A DNA stretch of 11,381 nt from Acidobacteriota bacterium (GTDB lineage: Bacteria; Acidobacteriota; Vicinamibacteria; Vicinamibacterales; SCN-69-37). The stretch lies in contig JAKALV010000085.1 of NCBI GenBank assembly GCA_021824055.1, forward strand, positions 1 to 11,381. Direction: 5' to 3'. The stretch's first letter is position 1, and each line of letters begins with the position of its first letter. Below the pieces are notes generated by a model. That model saw only the letters and a list, made by a program, of their open reading frames with translations. It was not told where the DNA came from and did not search any database. The position numbers and the translations under genes are program-made. Below, piece after piece: positions 7,492 to 11,381 of the stretch.

Positions 7492-8016
7492 CTACACCGT
7501 GAGGCGGAAATCGCGGTCGACCTGATCGGCCAGATCCACCACCAACTGGCCATCGTCGGCCGCGACCGACAGGCGGTACCAGGCGAGCGGCTTGGGCGCC
7601 GGCCCCGAGACGTTGGTGCCGTCGCCCTTGTATTTCGAGCCGTGGCACGGACAGCTGAACCGGTGCGTCAGTTGCATCGGCTGCCCGCCGACGGTGGCGG
7701 TCTCCGCGCGCGGCAGCGCTTCGGCGCGCACCGTGCAGCCCAGATGCGTGCACACGGCCGAGATCGCGTGAAAGGTGTTGCCGTCCCGGAAGATGAACAG
7801 CCGCTCGTCCGCGAGGAACTTCAGGCCGTCCGGGAAGTCGGCCGGCGGCCCCAGCTTCACGGTGGTCGGCGAGTCGTACGACACGTTGGGCACGAGCGAA
7901 CGCAGCGACGCCGCGCCCTGGGTGGCCAGCGCCACCACGCCGGCGCCGGTGCCGAATTTGAGGAGGAAGTCTCTGCGGTCTTTCTTCGCGTCGGGTGTCG
8001 TGTCGGGGGGCGTCAT
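7492..8016 (-). CDS. Rieske [2Fe-2S] protein of the nos-linked bc complex
   Basis: 174 residues from the chosen start. The two cluster-binding boxes are CTHLGC at 89-94 and CPCHGS at 122-127, giving ligands Cys89, His91, Cys122 and His125, with Cys94 and Cys124 as the bridging disulfide typical of high-potential Rieske proteins. The N-terminus has a twin-arginine motif (DRRDFLLK at 13-20) and a hydrophobic segment (about 21-38), so it should be exported folded by Tat and stay anchored. A reading frame extends upstream to 8130, but the ATG at 8016 is preferred: it overlaps the oxidoreductase stop as ATGA, has GGAG at 8025-8028, and puts the Tat motif near the N-terminus. It accepts electrons from quinol at the cytochrome b outer site and passes them to the pentaheme cytochrome c. 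Confidence 0.95.
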   Translation of the reverse strand: MTPPDTTPDAKKDRRDFLLKFGTGAGVVALATQGAASLRSLVPNVSYDSPTTVKLGPPADFPDGLKFLADERLFIFRDGNTFHAISAVCTHLGCTVRAEALPRAETATVGGQPMQLTHRFSCPCHGSKYKGDGTNVSGPAPKPLAWYRLSVAADDGQLVVDLADQVDRDFRLTV

Positions 8017-10043
8017 ACCGTCTTCTCCGTGGCGGCCGGTGCCGCGTCTCCAGACGTCCAGCGTTCGGTGATTGAGAACTTCTCCATCGTCATCGCGCCG
8101 GTCGGGCATCGAATCGCGCACAGCCCGCACCGGATGCAGCGGTCGTCGTCTTTCACCAGGGCGGCCAGGGGAAACGCGGTGCCGTCGGCGGCCTGCGACT
8201 GAATGGCCGCGCGCTCGTCAGCCGGCATCTCGACCTGATCGAACGGCACGAACGCGAGGCAGTACTCCGGGCACACGTCCACGCAGCGATTGCACAGCAC
8301 GCACTGCTCGGGGTCGTAGATGGTCTGGACATGGCACACGAGGCAGCGCGCGGCCTGCTGTCGGGCCGCGTGTGCGGCGTAGCCGGTTTCCACTTCGGCG
8401 ATGCCCGTGCGGCGGCCGAGGTCGAGCGTCGGCGGCGCTTCCCGGTCGACGGTTTCGAATCCGGCGATCATCCGGTAGAGATTCGCCGGGATTTCCTCGA
8501 TCTCCAGATGCGACTCGATGCGCGCGCGGCCGCGCGTCAGGAATTCGTGAATGGACTCGGCGGCGCGCTTGCCGTTGGCGACGGCTTCGATGAGATTGCG
8601 TGGTCCGAACGCCACGTCGCCGCCGGCGAAGATGCCGGGCGCGCTCGTCGCCAGCGTCCGCGGGTCGACTTTGATCGTGCCGCCCGGCGTCAGGTCCACG
8701 CCGTCGGACGGCACCAGGAACTCGAGGTCGGCCTTTTGACCGATCGCCAGCACGCACGAGTCGGCCTCGATGCGCAGGATGTCCTCGTCGTTGTAGGACG
8801 GCGCGAACCGGCCGTTGTCGTCGAACACAGACGTGACCGCGCGGAGTTCGATCGCGCTGAGGCGGCCGTCGCCGAGAAAGGCGCGCGGCCCGCGGCGCGT
8901 CACGAATCGCACGCCTTCCCGCTTGGCCTCTTCGAATTCCTCGTGGCCCTGCGTCGTTCGCAAGACGGGCATTTCCGACAGGTCTTCGAGCGAGACGATC
9001 GTGACGTCCGAGGCGCCGCCACGCAGCGCGGCGCGGGCGGAATCCATCGCCTCCTTGGCGCGGGCGTCGGCCTCGCCGGCCAGCACCGCGGCCTCGTCGT
9101 CGCGGCCGATGCGGAGCGCGGTGCGCGCGGCGTCAAACGCCACGAACCCGCCGCCGATCACGACCACGCGGCGGCCAAGGTCGGTGCGATAGCCGCGATT
9201 GACGTTGAGCAGGTAGTCCACCGCCTTGATCACGCCGTCGAGCTCGACGCCGGGCGCCGTGAGGTCGCGGCCGCGGGAGACGCCGACAGAAATGAAGACC
9301 GCCTCGAAACCCTGCGACGTGAGATCGGCGAGCGCGCCGGGGCCGAGCGGCGTGTTCAGCCGCAGATCCACGCCGAGCGACACGATCTTGTCGACCTCCG
9401 CGCGGAGCAGCGTGCGCGGCAGCCGGTATTCTGGAATGCCGTAGCGCATCATGCCGCCGGGTTCGAGCGCGGCTTCGAAGACCGTGACCCGGTAGCCGAA
9501 CGACGCCAGGTCGTGGGCCGCGGACATGCCGGCCGGGCCGGCGCCGATGACGGCCACGCGCCGGGCACCGGTCGGCGGAACCGCGTGCGGCAGCGTGAGC
9601 GGCGCATGACCCGCCAACCGGTAGCCGCCGGGAACCGCCGTGGCGCGAAGGCTGTTCTGGGTGTCCGGCTTCATCGACTCGACGCCGTACTGCTCGGTCA
9701 CATAGCGTTTGAGCGCGCGGATGGAAACCGGGGCATCGATGGCGCCGCGGCGGCAGGCGTCTTCGCAGGGCGCCGCGCAGACGCGGCCGCACACGGACGC
9801 AAACGGGTTCGGCGCGCGGGCCACGAGGTAGGCCTCCTCGTCGCGTCCATCGGCGATGAGCTGCACGTACCGGCCGGCGTCGGTATGAACGGGACACCCG
9901 GTCTGGCACTTGACCTGGTCTTTCCAGTGCTTGAGATCCGGAAGCCTGACGTGAACAGTCGGCGGCACGTCCGGACAATAGTCGGCGGCGCGAAACCCCG
10001 GTATGACGGGGGTCATACGATCCGCGCCGCGGCGAGCGGGCAT
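8013..10043 (-). CDS. GltD-like FAD/NAD(P) oxidoreductase with C-terminal 2[4Fe-4S] ferredoxin domain
   Basis: 676 residues, no membrane segment or signal, so cytoplasmic. Domains: an N-terminal Fe-S region as in the glutamate synthase small subunit (CQTGCP 46-51; Cys85, 89, 93, 97); an FAD Rossmann site GAGPAG at 167-172; GGMMRYGIPEYRLP at 196-209, typical of the family; an NAD(P) site GGGFVAFDAA at 297-306; the FAD closing motif FAGGD at 472-476; an extra Cys pair at 567 and 570; and two ferredoxin clusters (Cys581, 584, 587, 591 and Cys636, 639, 642, 646). It should move electrons between NAD(P)H and Fe-S partners. There is no glutamate synthase large subunit here, so glutamate synthesis is unlikely. 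As first gene of the operon, overlapping the Rieske start, it may connect the NAD(P)H pool to the quinol/NosZ chain; this is inference. The start is uncertain: ATG at 10016 (MTPVIPGF) is also possible, and neither has a clear Shine-Dalgarno site. Confidence 0.9.
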   Translation of the reverse strand: MPARRGADRMTPVIPGFRAADYCPDVPPTVHVRLPDLKHWKDQVKCQTGCPVHTDAGRYVQLIADGRDEEAYLVARAPNPFASVCGRVCAAPCEDACRRGAIDAPVSIRALKRYVTEQYGVESMKPDTQNSLRATAVPGGYRLAGHAPLTLPHAVPPTGARRVAVIGAGPAGMSAAHDLASFGYRVTVFEAALEPGGMMRYGIPEYRLPRTLLRAEVDKIVSLGVDLRLNTPLGPGALADLTSQGFEAVFISVGVSRGRDLTAPGVELDGVIKAVDYLLNVNRGYRTDLGRRVVVIGGGFVAFDAARTALRIGRDDEAAVLAGEADARAKEAMDSARAALRGGASDVTIVSLEDLSEMPVLRTTQGHEEFEEAKREGVRFVTRRGPRAFLGDGRLSAIELRAVTSVFDDNGRFAPSYNDEDILRIEADSCVLAIGQKADLEFLVPSDGVDLTPGGTIKVDPRTLATSAPGIFAGGDVAFGPRNLIEAVANGKRAAESIHEFLTRGRARIESHLEIEEIPANLYRMIAGFETVDREAPPTLDLGRRTGIAEVETGYAAHAARQQAARCLVCHVQTIYDPEQCVLCNRCVDVCPEYCLAFVPFDQVEMPADERAAIQSQAADGTAFPLAALVKDDDRCIRCGLCAIRCPTGAMTMEKFSITERWTSGDAAPAATEKTV
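8025..8028 (-). promoter_or_regulatory. Ribosome binding site that sets the Rieske start
   Basis: GGAG on the minus strand lies eight bases before the ATG at 8016, inside the last codons of the oxidoreductase gene. Together with the ATGA stop/start overlap it favours the 174-residue Rieske product over a longer frame starting at 8130. Confidence 0.6.
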
Positions 10044-10050
10044 GGCCCGC
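10036..10050 (-). repeat. 6-bp inverted repeat enclosing the upstream start codon
   Basis: GCGGGC at 10036-10041 is complementary to GCCCGC at 10045-10050, with three bases between. The minus-strand ATG at 10043-10041 falls in the loop and stem edge. In RNA this could hide the start codon, which either argues for the start at 10016 or suggests translational control. Short GC-rich palindromes are common in such DNA, so weight is low. Confidence 0.35.
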
Positions 10051-10061
10051 CGACTATCCGC
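10043..10061. repeat. Bipartite motif, copy 1, at the nos operon start
   Basis: TGGCCCGCCG (10043-10052), one base, then CTATCCGC (10054-10061). The same two blocks occur in the same order and orientation at 10099-10123 with a 7-base spacer. This copy touches the first possible start codon of the oxidoreductase. It may be half of a regulator binding region, or a trace of a local duplication. Confidence 0.5.
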
Positions 10062-10098
10062 TATTGGCCGTCAAAAAAACTGTCGCAAAAAGTACATC

Positions 10099-10123
10099 TG
10101 GCCCGCCGCGGTCTCCTATCCGC
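10099..10123. repeat. Bipartite motif, copy 2, in the divergent intergenic region
   Basis: TGGCCCGCCG (10099-10108), a 7-base spacer, then CTATCCGC (10116-10123). The blocks are identical to those of copy 1; the first blocks start 56 bases apart and the second blocks 62. It lies 33 bases or more upstream of the plus-strand gene start. Confidence 0.5.
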
Positions 10124-10141
10124 GCTAGTATCTGCCTCACC

Positions 10142-10146
10142 GGAGG
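10142..10146 (+). promoter_or_regulatory. Ribosome binding site of the Asp-box protein gene
   Basis: GGAGG on the plus strand, nine bases before the ATG at 10156. It supports that start, which also gives a well-formed signal peptide. Confidence 0.7.
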
Positions 10147-10155
10147 GTCATTCCC

Positions 10156-11381
10156 ATGAAGGCACACCGCTATTTTTTGCTACTTCTTTTAGTTGGCCTG
10201 GCCTCAACGAGCGCCAGCGTCGTCCGCGCCCAGCAGCCCGCGGCCGGTGACTGGTCCATGCGGGCGGACGCGCCCGAGAACGCCGCGCTCGGCAACCTGC
10301 ACTGGCGAGGCATCGGCCCGGCCAATCCGGGCGGCCGCATCGCCGTCGTCGCCGGCATCCCCGGCAAGCCGGAGACGTTCTACGTCGCCGGCGCGGCGGG
10401 CGGCATCATCAAAACCGTGAACGGCGGCACGACGTGGACGCCGATCTTCGACGATCAGCCCGTGGCGTCCATCGGCGCGATCGAAATCGCGGCGTCGAAC
10501 GAGAATGTTATCTGGGTCGGCACGGGCGAAGGCGACCCGCGCAACAGCACGTCGTTCGGCAACGGCGTCTACCGCTCCACCGACGCGGGCCGCACGTGGA
10601 CGCATTTAGGCCTCGACGACACCGAACGCATCAAGCGCATCGCCGTCGATCCCGCGAATCCCGACGTGGCGTATGTCTGCGCGCTCGGCCATGCGTGGGG
10701 TCCGAACGAAGAGCGCGGCGTGTTCCGCACGACCGACGCCGGCAGGACCTGGTCGAAGATTCTCTACAAGAACGCCACCACGGGCTGCTCCGACATCGCG
10801 ATGGATCCGTCGGATCCGAAGACGCTCTATGCCGGCATGTACACGTACCTGCGCAAACCGTGGCGGTTCGACAGCGGCGGCGGCGAGACCGCGCTGTACA
10901 AGAGCACGGACGGCGGCGACACGTGGAAGAAGCTGACCAACGGCCTGCCGACTGAGCCGATGGACCGTCCCGGCGTGGCCGTCTCGCTCAGCAACCCGAA
11001 CGTCGTCTACATGATCACCGAGACGAAATCGCAGGGCACGTTCTTCCGTTCGGATGACAAGGGCGAATCGTGGAAGAAGATGAGCGACAACACCGTCATC
11101 AGCTTCCGCCCGTTCTACTACGACGACATCCGCGTGGATCCCGCGAATCCCGATCGCGTGTTCGCGCTCGCGGGCCAGCTGCAGGTCAGCGATGACGCCG
11201 GGCGGACCTGGCGCGGCGCCGGCCAGGGCCTGCACGGCGACAACCAGGCGATGTGGATCGACCCGAAGAATCCGAAGCGCATTCTCGAAGGTTGCGACGG
11301 CGGCTTCCAGATTTCGTACGACGGCGCCGAGACGTGGGACGTGCTGAATAACTTCTCGTTCGCGCAGTTCTACCACGTGAG
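10156..11381 (+). CDS. Secreted Asp-box (BNR/sortilin-like) beta-propeller protein, 3' end cut
   Basis: 408 codons are visible and the frame runs off the window. Residues 1-25 are a signal peptide (KAHR start, Leu-rich core, cleavage likely after VRA). At least seven Asp-box repeats of the S/T-x-D-x-G-x-T-W type follow: 87-94, 141-148, 192-199, 250-257, 299-306, 345-352 and 387-394, about 45-55 residues apart, alternating with DPxNP strings as in VPS10/sortilin-type and BNR propellers. Proteins of this kind, often around 1000 residues and loosely annotated as glycosyl hydrolase or sortilin-related, are abundant in Acidobacteriota and Gemmatimonadota. No catalytic residues of a sialidase or glycosidase can be assigned, so the substrate is unknown. 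The signal peptide uses several AT-ending Leu/Phe/Val codons (TTG, CTA, CTT, TTA, TTT, GTT), unlike the GC-ending rest. It is transcribed away from the nos operon and shows no functional link to it. Confidence 0.88.
   Translation, partial: MKAHRYFLLLLLVGLASTSASVVRAQQPAAGDWSMRADAPENAALGNLHWRGIGPANPGGRIAVVAGIPGKPETFYVAGAAGGIIKTVNGGTTWTPIFDDQPVASIGAIEIAASNENVIWVGTGEGDPRNSTSFGNGVYRSTDAGRTWTHLGLDDTERIKRIAVDPANPDVAYVCALGHAWGPNEERGVFRTTDAGRTWSKILYKNATTGCSDIAMDPSDPKTLYAGMYTYLRKPWRFDSGGGETALYKSTDGGDTWKKLTNGLPTEPMDRPGVAVSLSNPNVVYMITETKSQGTFFRSDDKGESWKKMSDNTVISFRPFYYDDIRVDPANPDRVFALAGQLQVSDDAGRTWRGAGQGLHGDNQAMWIDPKNPKRILEGCDGGFQISYDGAETWDVLNNFSFAQFYHV

Larger units (their letters stand above)
10044..10155. 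promoter_or_regulatory. Divergent intergenic region with presumed promoters of the nos operon and the Asp-box gene
   Basis: 112 bases between divergently transcribed genes; the nos operon has no other sizeable upstream gap, so its promoter should lie here. Seen: an A7 tract at 10073-10079 and A5 at 10087-10091, two copies of a bipartite motif, and the ribosome site of the plus-strand gene. A TTGACG on the minus strand just downstream of the T-tract resembles a -35 box but has no well-spaced -10 partner. TAGTAT at 10126-10131 on the plus strand is a weak -10 candidate without a -35. No FNR/CRP-type TTGAT-N4-ATCAA site is present. Promoter positions therefore stay unassigned. Confidence 0.55.

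Noticed and set aside
8017..8130. Upstream extension of the Rieske frame to an ATG at 8130
   Set aside because: It would bury the Tat motif 50 residues into the protein and overlap the flavoprotein by more than 100 bases; the ATG at 8016 has a ribosome site and ATGA coupling.
6403..8202. Long open frame of 599 codons on the plus strand
   Set aside because: It lies antisense to cytochrome b and the Rieske gene and has no recognisable motif.
8331..8343. CxxCH (CLVCH) in the flavoprotein as a haem c site
   Set aside because: The protein has no export signal, and the cysteines sit directly before the ferredoxin domain, where an Fe-S or structural role is more likely.
10064..10074. TTGGCCGTCAA palindrome as an FNR/NNR-type site
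   Set aside because: The half-sites TTG and CAA are five bases apart, not the TTGAT-N4-ATCAA spacing of that family.
8331..10250. Long open frame of 639 codons on the plus strand
   Set aside because: It is antisense to the flavoprotein with all its motifs, has a low-complexity composition, and crosses the intergenic region into another gene.

Overview
The window holds most of a nitrous-oxide-reduction (nos) operon of the Sec-exported, clade II ('atypical') type on the minus strand, plus the start of an unrelated secreted protein on the plus strand. The sequence is GC-rich throughout. Clade II NosZ, a bc-type quinol oxidase module next to nosZ, and a neighbouring BNR/Asp-box secreted protein together suggest Acidobacteriota (perhaps the Vicinamibacteria side) or Gemmatimonadota. 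This placement is an inference; no rRNA or other marker gene is present.

Layout, in transcription order on the minus strand from about 10043 down to 1: (1) a cytosolic GltD-like FAD/NAD(P) oxidoreductase with a C-terminal 2[4Fe-4S] ferredoxin domain; (2) a Tat-type Rieske protein; (3) a fused seven-helix cytochrome b; (4) a membrane-anchored pentaheme cytochrome c; (5) nosZ with all expected CuZ and CuA ligands; (6) a four-helix membrane protein matching NosB; (7) nosD; (8) nosF, cut by the window edge. Junctions are tight: 4-base overlaps at oxidoreductase/Rieske and nosD/nosF, gaps of 12, 1, 22 and 7 bases elsewhere, and one longer gap of 73 bases after nosZ. That gap carries a perfect 13-bp hairpin. 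nosY and perhaps nosL are expected just beyond position 1 but cannot be seen.

The inferred pathway is: quinol is oxidised by the Rieske/cytochrome b pair, electrons pass to the pentaheme cytochrome c, and then to NosZ, which reduces N2O to N2 in the periplasm. NosD and NosF (with an unseen NosY) serve copper-sulfur centre maturation. The first gene could feed NAD(P)H electrons into this chain or exchange them with another partner; this is the least understood part. No nosR, nosX, nosG, nosH or small nosC cytochrome is seen, so the bc-type module seems to replace those electron routes.

Positions 10044-10155 are a 112-base divergent intergenic region with two copies of a bipartite motif and two A-tracts. 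It presumably holds the promoters of both the nos operon and the plus-strand gene. From 10156 to the right edge runs the first 408 codons of a secreted protein with seven Asp-box (BNR) repeats; nothing ties it to denitrification. Apart from the partial genes at both edges, there is no stretch over 300 bases without a gene.
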